Shown: positions 50,565 through 62,036 of the stretch, piece after piece
How the letters are laid out: the number at the start of each line of letters is the position of its first letter
How positions within the stretch are numbered: position 1 is the first letter of the stretch
Origin: Callaeas wilsoni
Taxonomy: Eukaryota; Chordata; Aves; Passeriformes; Callaeidae
NCBI GenBank assembly: GCA_013398955.1
Contig: VWPU01005243.1
Span: 62,001 to 126,000 of the forward strand
Direction of reading: 5' to 3'
Length of the DNA stretch: 64,000 bases
The notes under the pieces: generated by a model
The model's input: the letters and a program-made list of their open reading frames with translations, nothing else
What the model was told of the DNA's origin: nothing
The model's database searches: none
Program-made: the position numbers and the translations under genes

Positions 50565-51284
50565 CACTGCATATATTTTCAATATGTGTAAGTTCTGCAG
50601 AGTGTGTGCAAGGGCACTGTACAGGTGAAACACTGAAGTCCTTAAAATTGCCAGGCATCAATTTACATGAGTTAAGTACTTACGTGTAAGTCACACATCC
50701 CTACTTTTTATGAAGTTTAATAGAAGCAACAAATCTAAAATGGAGATGCTTGGAAAATACTAGTAAGCATTGCTCAGTTGCTAAGGTTCAGCTTGTCAGT
50801 TTAACAAGCTGAAAGATAACCAACGTCTAGAGTTATTAAACTTTCAAATCAACAAAGTCTAAATTCAGCAAATAGATTATTATGAGAGAAATATGCTTTG
50901 ACTTATATTTGACAGGTTTCTGCTGAAGGATATTTTCAAGACTGGATATATGATGACTTAGCATCAACCTTTTTTATTCTTGATTATTAGGCAAGATTTC
51001 ATTACAATTTAGCCCATTAAAAAAAGAACAAAATTATAAGCAGAATTCATTTCTCATACAGATACCTAAACAAATTAAAGTTGTCTTAAAAACCAGCCCA
51101 TGGAACATGCAGTTTGACAAGAGTGGGCTGTGGCTGTGAACACTGCATCATTTAGTATTATGAATTCCATTTTGCACTGTGCCTGAAGCATGTTATGTCT
51201 TAAGCAAGTTACTGTAAGGCATTTGAAACAGATGTCCAAGGAAGGCTGATGGACTGTTACAGGGAACTGAAAGTCAAGATGGCA
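50565..51284. other. AT-rich stretch, no gene seen
   Basis: No supported feature apart from chance open frames. Confidence 0.5.
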
Positions 51285-51338
51285 AACAAAAGACCTTAAA
51301 CTCAGAGTCTTAACAAAAGACCTTAACCTGAGAGTCTT
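51285..51338. repeat. 27-bp tandem duplication
   Basis: Two adjacent copies begin AACAAAAGACCTTAA and end GAGTCTT (51285-51311 and 51312-51338). They match at 25 of 27 positions. It is a local duplication. It falls partly in a short minus-strand frame (51075-51344), where it gives a nine-residue repeat. Confidence 0.9.
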
Positions 51339-52303
51339 ATTCATTCGTTTTCCTAACAGAAAGGTTCATGAGTGGAGTGAATGTGCCGTAGCCTCCCACA
51401 AGACCATATGAGGCAGAGCAAAGTCTTTTTTTTAGCAGCAACCAAAGTTTCAACTTCCAGGAAACATTAGAAAATATATTTCAGGAAAAATTTTATTCAT
51501 TTGAAAAAATATTCGGTTGGGTTTTAAGTGATTTTGCCCTAGAAAATCCTCTACTGCATCTATATTTCTTCCTTTCCTCTGTTGTCCCAGTAGTAAATCA
51601 GAAGTCAAAACTCTGTGTGCTGTGTAGTAAATTTGACAAGAGATGCTAAGGGATCTACAGCCTAATAGGATCTCACAGGAAGCATGCATATGTGATAGAA
51701 AGGAAAAGCAGCAGGCAGAGCATCTCCTGGAGGAGAGCCTGAGTCAATAGCTGTAGCGTTTGCAGAGACAGGACTTTGGAATTGCACATTTTGCTTATGT
51801 GGATTGAACCTCAATGTGTGCTCCAAACTAGAAGCCACCCTGAAGCAGTTGATAAGAAAAGCACAATTTTTCAACTTGAAAAACAAAACTGGCAAAATAA
51901 AATCATGATAAGGAAGCTGAAACACTATATGAAGACTTTCAAAAGTCCAGTTCTTGTAGGAAGGATACCTTTCTAAACCCATCTCCATTTAGTGTTTAGC
52001 ACATGAAAACTTAATTCTTGTGTCTGTTAATGGTCTGTCTCAAAATTACTATTTACCATTGATTGTTTTTTTCTCCCTGTAGAATTTGCATTTCTTCCTA
52101 AGAAAAAGCAATGCTTTGCTAGTAAGCTGTTTAGATTTACATACTCGGCTTGGAAAATCCAACTCGTGCCATGGAATTGCTTACCATTTTTCTGTCAAAA
52201 ACATCCCTATCTAAAAACGTTCTAGGTTACACTGAGACTGTTTTGCCTGAAGCACATTAGGCAAATACCTTCCATCCTGTCCGTTAGAAGCACGAGGGTT
52301 ACA
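51339..52303. other. Mixed stretch, no gene seen
   Basis: Overlapping open frames on both strands (51662-51988 on minus, 51776-51976 on plus) have no recognised motifs. Confidence 0.5.
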
Positions 52304-52351
52304 GCGCACACACGCACACGCACACACGCACGCACGCCCACACACAGACAG
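52304..52351. repeat. Imperfect (CA)n/(CG-CA) microsatellite
   Basis: An alternating purine-pyrimidine run of CA with interspersed CG steps. It has several CpGs in an otherwise CpG-poor window. Such tracts can adopt Z-DNA. Confidence 0.9.
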
Positions 52352-53187
52352 GAAGTCACATAAGTATTTAAGTAAGCATTCAGTCCTCAGCCATGTCCTA
52401 GGGCCAAAGTCCAGCAACTTGTGGGAGGGCACCATGCCAGCCTAACAGATGGACATACATATGGGTAGTCAGGACATCATGTGAAGCCATCAAGTATGGA
52501 TACTAAGGGCATGATTCCAACCTAAGAACATGAGCTTTCTGTGAAGGTTAGGGGATGTTAAGCTGGATTTACTTTCAAAAATAAAGAATAAATTCCACTG
52601 CCATGTCCAGGAACAGTTACACTCTTAGTTAATCAGGTGGAGTTGTTAGTAGATAAAAAGAGCTTTTATTCTAAAATAATTATTGCAAAGGAAAGTTTTA
52701 ATATTTCACAAGGGAGATTTCATTCTGACAAATAGCTGTGTATTAGTTGTGGGGAGATGTAGTTAATGATAATGATTTTGCACTGGCAGTGCTTTCACGC
52801 TGCATCACCATCTGTCCTGTGCCTTTTTCCTAAAGGAGACAGGAAACTGCTATTTGAGCAGCGAATGCAGCCCAGACAGCCAAACACATTCTCCAGCAAC
52901 CATTGGGAGGTTCAGTGTTGGGAACCGCTGCCCTTTGCTGATGAGGAGAGAATGAGAAAGACAGAGGCACAGCACCTTCACACACGTTGACCTGGAGAGT
53001 ACAGACTTAGCACTGCTGATGCATCTGAGCGAAAAACAGGCATGCGCATCCCACAGCCATCTGCTGCTATGTCCATCAGCAGGAGAGAGGAAGAGGTTAG
53101 GAATCATGCTTTGTGAATTTAATCCACTGCTACACTACCATTACAAAAGGATGTGCCAAAACATGCTCAAATGGGATCCCATGGGAT
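52352..53187. other. Mixed stretch, no gene seen
   Basis: The part 52790-53110 is somewhat richer in G+C and has open frames on both strands (52766-52990 on plus, 52850-53107 on minus). It may be a decayed repeat, but I cannot identify one. Confidence 0.4.
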
Positions 53188-53260
53188 CATTGAATCATAG
53201 AGTATGCTGTGCTGGAAGGGACCCATCAGGATTGTCAACTCCAACTGAGCTTTGACCACA
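53188..53260 (-). mobile_element. CR1 3' tail fragment
   Basis: ATTGAATCATAGAGTATGCT, GTGCTGGAAGGGACCCATCA and TCAACTCCAACTGAG are the reverse complement of a CR1 3' end (plus-sense consensus GAGTTGGACTCGATGATCCTTGTGGGTCCCTTCCAACTC then ATTCTATGATTC). Only the extreme end is present, so the copy is either severely truncated or eroded beyond recognition upstream. Confidence 0.75.
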
Positions 53261-54739
53261 CAAAATTTCTCCCTACAGTGGCAAATTGCCTCTCTGTATT
53301 CTTCCCATGTCAGCTGGCCTTGCTTCCACTGGGATCTCACCTCTTACTAAGATCAGAGCATTGAAATCTGACAAAATCATGAACAGTTTTTGAAATTTTA
53401 CCAATTGACTAAGGAGAGCACATGAAATTTTAATCCCAGGAAGGGCAGAGGCAGCATCTTGGTTTATGGAGCACTGTATATTCAGAGCAAAGTTGGGACA
53501 GGAAGCACTGAATTCTTCCTTGACTGAAATGAGATATTCGGAAGAAACATTAGAACTTTACGAAGATGAATATTGCATAGGTGGTTTTTTTGAATAAAAG
53601 GACTTGTCTGTTTCTTCCAGTCTTGATTTGAAAACATAAAGAGAGAGATAACCACTGCTTCCTCTGATCCTCTGTATCCAGAGGATACAGCTTGAATTAC
53701 CTGCTTTTAGCTTCCAGACATTTAGGTTCTTTCTGCTAGACTCAACAGCTCTTTAGTATTCAGCACTCCTTCCATGAAGTTACTGATTTCAATGCAAGTC
53801 ACTTCTCAAATCACTTTTCACTAAGCAACAAAGATTGACATCTTTAAGATTCACACCGTTCTGAAGAATGCTATTCCTCTGGTCATTTTTATGCCCCCTT
53901 CCATTTTTCAATGGACTTTAAGAATTCAGATGCCAGAAAATGTATGCAGCAATTCAGTTTTTGTCCCCTAAGTGCTATATATGTAGGGAAAGGTTGACTT
54001 CTTATTCTATTTCTTTATCCAGGCTCTGTTCACCATTCTTACATATTATCCTATTATTTCTTTTGTGAGGCAGTACATTCCAGGATATATCTATCTTTTT
54101 TCAGCCTACATGCCCTGGTTCTTTAACTGTCTGACTAAATTTACCATTTCATAATGCATTTTTTGCATTTAATGTCCCACTTACAGAATAATTTAAATGC
54201 CTCTATTTTGACTCATTAGCATATCATTAGCCACTTCACAACTGGTTTATGAAGCATGCATGCATTTCATAGAGGGATTTTATATTTTCTTCAGATCTTT
54301 TCAAAGTAAATTAATGCTACTGTGGTCATTTCTGTGGACTTTCACTGGAAACTGGCACTGAATTGTGATCCTCCGTTAAGGACTTTTTGAAAGCTCTCAG
54401 ACAATTTGTAAACCATGTAATGAGCTTTTTACAAGTATAGTGCTATTACTTTATTAGAATATTGCATGTAAATCAGTCAACTACCTTACAAATGCATATG
54501 TCTGTAATGACTATTTGGTCGGGGTTTTATATAAAGAATATAATCATCAAATGAGATTTCTTGTCCATTAGTAATGTCTGCATTACCACATTGAGTGACA
54601 TTAATTACATTCCTGTCAGGTGTTCTTTATTTAATTAATCTAACATCACAGGTTTCCTTAGTTTGCTTATAGCTGATGTCAGGCTCACTGCCATACAGTC
54701 ATTTCATTGCCACTGCATCCCTTTTATGGATGCTGGCAC
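53261..54739. other. Unique stretch, candidate conserved noncoding DNA at about 54100-54680
   Basis: No gene is seen. The part from about 54100 has dense AT-rich motifs (GACTCATTAGCATATCATTA near 54211, TTAATGCTAC near 54311, TTGCATGTAAATCAG near 54462) with few homopolymers and no open frame, which resembles a vertebrate enhancer. Two overlapping alternative hairpins lie at 53667-53690. Confidence 0.35.
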
Positions 54740-54956
54740 AATCATAGACTCATAGAAAGGCTTCAGTTGGAAAGGACCTTAAAGAGCCTCTCCTTCCAGC
54801 CCTCTTGACATGGGTAGAGTCGCCTTCCACTGGAACAGGTTACTCAGAGCCCCATCCAGCCTGGCCTTGGACACTCCCAGGGATGGGGTATCCACAGCTT
54901 CTCTGGGCAACCAGTTACAGAACCTCAGTACCTCACAGTAAAGAATTTCTTCTTAC
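54740..54956 (-). mobile_element. CR1 LINE 3' end, 5'-truncated
   Basis: On the plus strand the copy starts with AATCATAGACTCATAGAAAG and continues with TTGGAAAGGACCTTAAAGAG, CCTTCCACTGGAACAGGTTA, CAGAGCCCCATCCAGCCTGG and GGGTATCCACAGCTTCTCTG. It ends with ACAGTAAAGAATTTCTTCTT. These are the reverse complement of a well-known CR1 3' region, so the element is in minus orientation. Its 3' end differs in type from the copies at 39200 and 53188 (AAAGACC-type rather than the CTCAGGAT-type), so it probably belongs to another subfamily. The 70-codon plus-strand frame at 54805-55017 is mostly antisense CR1 and is not a gene. Confidence 0.93.
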
Positions 54957-54986
54957 TGCTGGAGTTACTTTTTTCTTCTTGTATTC

Positions 54987-55018
54987 ACTAATGAGAGTGT
55001 TCACTTACTCTCATTAGT
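54987..55018. repeat. Perfect 12-bp inverted repeat (hairpin)
   Basis: ACTAATGAGAGT (54987-54998) and ACTCTCATTAGT (55007-55018) are exact reverse complements around an eight-base loop. It lies about 30 bases beyond the end of the neighbouring CR1 copy. It is not followed by a T run, and in a vertebrate it would not be read as a terminator. It may be a templated insertion or a chance palindrome. Confidence 0.85.
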
Positions 55019-58000
55019 CTCCTTAGTTGTCACATTCCTCTCTCCACTTGAGGTATTTCATACCTCTCTGTTTCCACAGATGTGTATTTACTTTCTCCAT
55101 TCTCCATTCACTATATAGCTTTTAATTCCTATTTGTCACCCTTACTTTTACACTCAGTGCAGATGGACTTGCTAAGATCTTCAGCACCTTTGAATTGTTA
55201 CTCTTTAGTTATTTAACATTCTCATTAAGAATTGCAATTTTTCATTCATATATTTGTCTGACTTCTCCTCCCAATTATTTCTGCTTACATTTTTCTCAGC
55301 CATAGAAAATTACCCATTTAGAAGGACCACTATTTTACTGCTTGTTATTGTTCTTTCTTTGTCGAAACTGATTGCAATCAGATCATGAAAACCACCCCTA
55401 GGGCAGCCATGAACTTCTAGTCCAGTAAGTTATTCATATTTATCAGTTCTAATGAGAACTTGAATTCAAAATACATTATGTTTGGCTTGGAGATTTTGCA
55501 CCAGGAAACAGATTCTTTTTCTTTTTACAAGAAGTTTAATATTTTGCTGGTGTGTCTGTATGTGGACCTTCCACCACATTTATTAATATGCATTCAAAAT
55601 CCCATGATTTTGTGTTACAAAGAACTCCCAATACCACTACTTTGTTTGTCCTGGGAGGTTACATCCATTTATTTTATGATCCGAGTAGCTTGACTACTTC
55701 CATCAGCTTTCAGGGTTGACTTTCTCACTGATGAGGGTTTCCACATCACTGTCCCTGTTACCAAGGCCTTCTAATAGCTACTGCATACAAGAATCCCTCA
55801 TTTTGTGTCTGGCCATTCTTCCCCTTTAGATACATTTTGCTGGATTGTAGTAAAGCACTGTAATGCACACAATGACTTTACATCTGACCCTGTATATGAT
55901 GACACTGTTTATTTTTTTTCTACAAGTTTGGGGTTGTGTATTTCAAGCTACTTATCGTCCATTCACTTATACAATATCAAGAAGGATATGTTTCCATGAG
56001 TATGATTTTCCAAGGGTATGATTTCCATAAGAAAGCCACCTATATTTAGAAAATAGTACTCCTTCCACCTGGCCAAAGGAACTGAATGTACATTGCACTT
56101 GTGAAAGTTTGCAGAAATGACAGAATTTCCTTTTTGCCTTAGAGGACCTGCTGTTGATCTGTTTTTCTGTATCACCCTTCATACTGTATGGCCATTTACT
56201 GACTTCTTCTTTTTGATATCTTTTAATAACTATCACAAAAAAAACCCTTAATCTCCCTGAAATGGCACAGTGTCAGTGAGAAGAGAATCTGGATCATTCT
56301 GGACCAATACCTTGAACGAATGAAACACACTACAAAAATGGAGTTCTGCGGGGTTTTTATGGGTTTCATTTTGCGGTTTGGTATTGGTTTTGTTTGGGTT
56401 TTTTTCTGTTCTGTTCTGCTTTACAAGGTTATTCAGTTAGTTCTTAAAATAGTTTATATAGTTTAATTTGGGGAAATAAATGAGGTTACTTTCACAAAAA
56501 AAGTCTTAGTCTGCACATTTTCTGCAAGATGGGCAATATTCAGCAAACCTGAGATCCCTTTTCTCATGAACATAATAAGACATTTCTCAGCTGAATGCCC
56601 AGAGGTGCATAGCTTCTAATGAGGGTTTAGAAAAGAATATCTAGGAGGAAAAAAAGAACTAGAGAGGTGGAAATAAAGAAAATTTACAGAGAAAAAAGTA
56701 AAGAAAAAAGGCATCTTCAATTTTAGCACATGTAATTAAGTATTTCCTAACTCTTGGCCAACTAGATAAAATAATGTATTAAAACAATTAATGCTCACCT
56801 TATTGTTTTTGCAAAGGTTTATGTTTAAGGTACATTTAAATTTGAAATTGTCACAAAATGTTTTTAAACAGACATTAGGATTCTGCAATTCTTTATTTTT
56901 CTGTTAAAAAAATGTGAGAGAAAATGTGTCCTACCAATGTTTTTCACCTTAAGCTATACCTCTGGTATTTGTTTGGTGCAATGTTTTAAATAAGCTTACT
57001 GAAAATGTGAATGAAAAAAAAAAAAAACAAAGCATTTTCACAGTGAAATCCAGTTGTTTTCAAACCTATTATAATTGCACATAATTCTGCTGAGTTAATG
57101 CAATTCCTACTATGACCTTCCCTAAATAAAATTCTCTGTCTTTACGAAGACTGAAAAATTACTGAAAATTTCTTAAACTAATAAAAATTCCTATTGGTAC
57201 CACTAAAACCAGGGCATTATTGTTATTTGAGCCAAGTTAAGATGGTTTTTTTCACCCATCTCTTCAATTTCAGAAATGAACCTGATCTTTCATCACTGGC
57301 CTTTCTCAGGTGGTACCAACCTATGGCCAATGACATTGGACATTGGTAATTTTTTATTACTGTCCCACTTTTGGAGGCCCTATGTTTTAAGATAATACAT
57401 TCTGAGTTCTCTTTTGTTAATAGACAGAAAACTCTAGTCAAGTGTATCCACACTGTAGTATCTAAAAATAACTCTTCTTTTAAAATACCCTCAGTTCAAG
57501 TGTATCACACAGTTGAGCAAAGTGGATTTACTATACACTGTTAATCCTGAAAATTACGTCTTAATATATTTTCAGTAAAATCACATCTAAAAATATTTTT
57601 TCTCACAGGAATGATGCGCAGTGTAGAAAAAATCACTTTTTAATATTATCCTTGAGAAATAATAAAGAATTAATTTTGAAAATTTCTCAGTGAAATATTT
57701 CAGTTTCCTTCATTCTAAAATAGCACCATTGTTTGCAATGTTACCCTGTTAAAATCTTCAGTTATGAAATTCATCAAGTGTAGTATATCTCATATTCACT
57801 GTAACTATACTGCAAGTGTCTGTAAAAGAAGTATTTATACTAAGAAAATAAGATGAGAAGCATTGGATTTGTTTCCTTCACATAGTCTGCAACACATACA
57901 TCACAAAAGAATGAAAAATCTTCCTCAGTTATTCAACAATTGATTTGCAAAGGGTTTACAGGCTTAATAATGAAGTTCTTTTCATAGATGTACCCCTTTG

Positions 58001-61000
58001 TGCAATCTGCCCTGACCTTCCATGTCTGACTTCTTAGCATCAGGTAATACACAGTGTGCAATGCACTCAGAAACTTTAATAGGTGCAAGGAACTGGCATC
58101 TGTGTTGACATGTTCAGCTGTGTGTGCAGAGACTGAAATATCCCCATGAACAAGTCAGAGGCATTGCTTTTCAGTTCTGGAAAAAAAAGACAGCGTGTAA
58201 GAGATTTTAGACTAAGTTTAGGGACTGAATGATTCCAAGTAACACTCATGTTTGAAAATACCATCTTTCCAAACTGCCAGTAATGAGAACCTATCCAGAA
58301 AACAATTTCAGATCCAGCTTTCCCCCCACTATGCATGTACAAGAATGTATCTCTGAGAAGGTCAGCTTGAGTGTTCAAGACTGACTGTCGGAACCGGGCC
58401 TCCTGACTTCAGTCTGTGCTCTAGACAAATCCCCCCTGACAAAACTCAAATGTAGTTTTAAGGCAAGCTGAGACAGAAAGAAAAAAGCCTATCTTGCAAT
58501 TTCTAGCCCAGCTATGGTTTCAATAGAATTATTCTACAGGCAGCCTGGAACTTAAACAAATCTTTACCCTCCCTGTACAGTTTTCAACATTTTGCACTCT
58601 ATGATTTTTTATTGGTCTTTTCTGTGTAAACCTGTCACTACTTGTTTTTTTTTTACTTAATTTCATTTTTCTTTCCTTGCCAAATATTTAATTGCTCTGT
58701 ATCTTCTGTACGTTTATATATGCTTAAACAACAAAGCAGGAAATTGTCCTCCCATAAAAAATGTTTTCAGCTTTACAATTAATCACCATAGCCTATTAGT
58801 GTAGGTGTAGATATTATAATTAGGATGTTAGCAATAATTTTAGCAATGCAGTAGCCTAAGAAATGCTGGAATGAGCAGTTGAACAATATTTATCTACCAA
58901 TTTAATTATACTACAAATGAGATTAAAAGGAGAGCAAATGAGATATTCATATATGCCAGTCCAGTAATGAACATGTCCACAGACCCCAGAGGGCAATTTT
59001 TTTCTTAGTTTGTTACTTTAAAAATTCTTCCCTCAGCTTTAAACAGTAAAAGTTAATACCTTACAAAACCTAAATGGTCCTATAAATTAAATCCTAGTAT
59101 CAGCAACCGTTTCAGTGACAGAATGAATATTTGCTAAGAAGGGTGGAGTAAAATGTCAAAGGAAGTAGGTCTCATTTAGTCACTGTAAGGTCCCTAATAA
59201 ATATCAGCCAAACACATTCTTCTTGTCTCTACCCATCCCCCTTAAAAATAGCTAGTCAATTGAAAAGGGATATAATAAATTTCAACCTACTGTCTATTTT
59301 TAATTATTCTGCAGTGAGTCTTTCAGAATAGACAGTCATACAGATATAGGAAGCGTGTGAATTCCCCATCCTTGCCACTCACAGTGGCTCATTTTCAGTC
59401 AGACGGAATTGGAAAATGGTGAGATACAGCTCAGAAGATACAGGTAAAAGATAAAGAGAATTGTATAACCCATTGCCCAAAGTTCTGTATGGAAATTTAC
59501 GAGACACAGTTTAGTTCTGTGGGGTTGTTATCTACTAGTTCAATTGTGAAAATGGCATCAGGAGTTTCTTTGACTTATCCTTAGTTTCTTCATTCATTTT
59601 TAATGCTGGTTTGATTAAAAACCTTTTCTTTTTATGTCTCAGTCTTAATTCCTATAGAAGAAAGTAAAGTTATACCAGTACACATTGAAGGGCAGCAACA
59701 GGCAACGCTTGCAATGCAAACTAGGATTCCTGGAATAAATGCTTTTTATGGCTACCAATATAATCATCTTTAGCCTAAGCATCAAGTTTTCTCCTATTCC
59801 TTATATGGGCAGCTACATAACAAATGCAGGGCAGGAAAGAAAGGAATATCCAAGGGTAATTCTTTCCTATAAGCCAAAGTTTTGACAAAATTTAAATAGG
59901 GTGTTTACAAATCAGATGTCTCCAAAGGTCTGAATAAATGACAGCAAGGGCAAAGATGCAGGTACAAACAGACAGAAGTATTTGTCCAATATTTTTTTTC
60001 ATGGAGTTGTCACTGAGTTGAGCAAGTAATTATGTGGTATCTGTCTCCAGAGGCGTGGTTCTATATCACAAAGTGCTGGTAAATATTCTCAAGGAAGATT
60101 CAGTCCTTCTTCCACTCATTTTTATTATATAAACAGGAAGACTAAGTTTTGAAAATTTTAATAAATACTCTGTTTAATTAACTAAGAAAATTAACTAATT
60201 AACTAAGAAAAATAGGTTTGCAAAGGTATTTGCTGCTGAAGGAGACCTTTAGCATAAAACCACATGAAATTTTGCATGACTATTTTCAACACAGCATTAC
60301 AGGAATAGACATTTAGCATGATTTTAGAAAGAAAGTAAACGTTTGCATTGTTGAAAACAATGTTGCTTATGACATACTGCGTTGTTCCTGGCTTGTGCTT
60401 GAGTAGAAACAGAAAGAATTGGATTTTCAATCCTTGATTGGTCATGTTGAGTCCGCACATCTCAATACACATTATGCCTCATTATTTGACAAACTGGCTT
60501 TCCTTGAATATTCAATACACATCCCCTGTGCAATTGTCCCTAAATGCCAACTAAACATCACCTAACACTGTGTTTGCTTAGCGTGGACCTCAAAGTGGAG
60601 GTAAATAGGCTTCTGAATTTTAAGCATAAAAGAAAGGACTTTCTTCAGTGATAAGTCACAAAATCCACACAAAGCAGAGCAAATATTCCCTGGGTACTGC
60701 TTTTCTTTCAATTTCTTTTTCTTTATCTGTAACCTTTCAAGAATACAAAATGCTTTGCTATACTGGTCTCATTAATAAATTAAAACCAGTCAATTTCAGG
60801 TCTCATTCTTCTGCACCATTCACAGTATTTGTTTTCTAAAACAAGTTTTTAAACATGTTTGTTACCAGAATCTTGACAACACATAGGAAAAACAAAGGTT
60901 TTGGCTTACTTCCATTCGTTTTTTTAAGTTTGGCTGAAGGTAGTTATGGAACAACAGGGAATAAAGCCAGAATTACATCCTATACGAAGCTGTATCAAAT

Positions 61001-62009
61001 ATGAATATTCTCCCTATTCATAGGGCATTTCAGTAATGTAAAATTCTTAGCAGCTGTGTGCAAATGACAGCTTTATTTCACAAGATATTGTATCCCCCTT
61101 CCCATCTTGCCCTTCCAAGTAATTCCTCTACTGCACAGTTCCTGTGACTCTTCCTCACTCCATATTAGAAGCATGTCTATGTCCTTTATCTGCCAGCATT
61201 TAGTGATAAAATGGATTATAAACAGCAGTTTAGGCCAGAGAACAAGACTTTCATTAACTGCATTTCATATGCTCCTAAGGGGCTTGTTACTACCTGTATG
61301 CTGGGCATGGTGGATAAAGCTCAGTGTATCAGCCTTCCTGAATGTCTGCACAAAGCAGGACAGTATTTCCTTTCCCAAGACCAGCACATGCATTTTATTT
61401 CATTAAATTCCCTTCACGTTCTGCCTGGACAAGTTTAACACCTTTCCAAGACCTTCCCCAAGCTGAAAAAAGTAGAAAGCGATGGGGAATTTTGGCCATT
61501 AGGAAGGAAGAGAATATTGAATTTGTGATGTTTAGGAGTCAGTCAAAAGCCATGCTTTGGCTTCTCATCCCAAAGATGAAGACTCCATGCTGAAAAGGCA
61601 GAGATAGAGAAGGTCTTCTGATCTTCCGTATTAATTCTTTCTCAGGTTAGCTCTCTTTTCTTTCCCCAGAGAAGTTCTTATTAACACTGAGCAATCCTCA
61701 TAAGCCATGCTATGATAATAGGACAAACAAGGCTCTAAACATGGACTAAAATAACAAAATGAGATTGGTTATGTTTTATTGCATAGCATTCTTTGTATTT
61801 ATGGAAGTCAACTCGTGCTTAACAGAGAAATAGTAAGTTTCTACTTATTATGATAGTGATCACACTCTAATAATGTCACAGTAACTAGTCAAAAAATGAA
61901 TCTATGAAAACAACATTTCACTTCATTACTAACAAAATGGGAACTACGTGGACTTTTCTGTGCCCTGTTTCAGTAAAATGATGATAGAATTAAGACTAAG
62001 CTTAGTACA
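55019..62009. other. Long AT-rich stretch, no gene seen
   Basis: Short open frames occur on both strands (up to 100 codons, 58076-58378 on minus), none recognisable. A G/T-rich low-complexity run with GGGTTT-type groups lies at 56346-56425. An A run lies at about 57016-57028. A 21-base tandem unit containing TTAACTAAGAAAA occurs nearly twice at 60175-60211. An inverted pair (ACTGTCTATT at 59289-59298, AATAGACAGT at 59327-59336) is also present. Confidence 0.5.
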
Positions 62010-62036
62010 CAATTGAATATTAAATATATTCAATTG
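62010..62036. repeat. Perfect 11-bp-arm AT-rich palindrome
   Basis: CAATTGAATAT (62010-62020) and ATATTCAATTG (62026-62036) are exact reverse complements around TAAAT. It is short and AT-rich, so it may be chance, but a perfect 27-base palindrome-like unit is noticeable. Confidence 0.85.
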
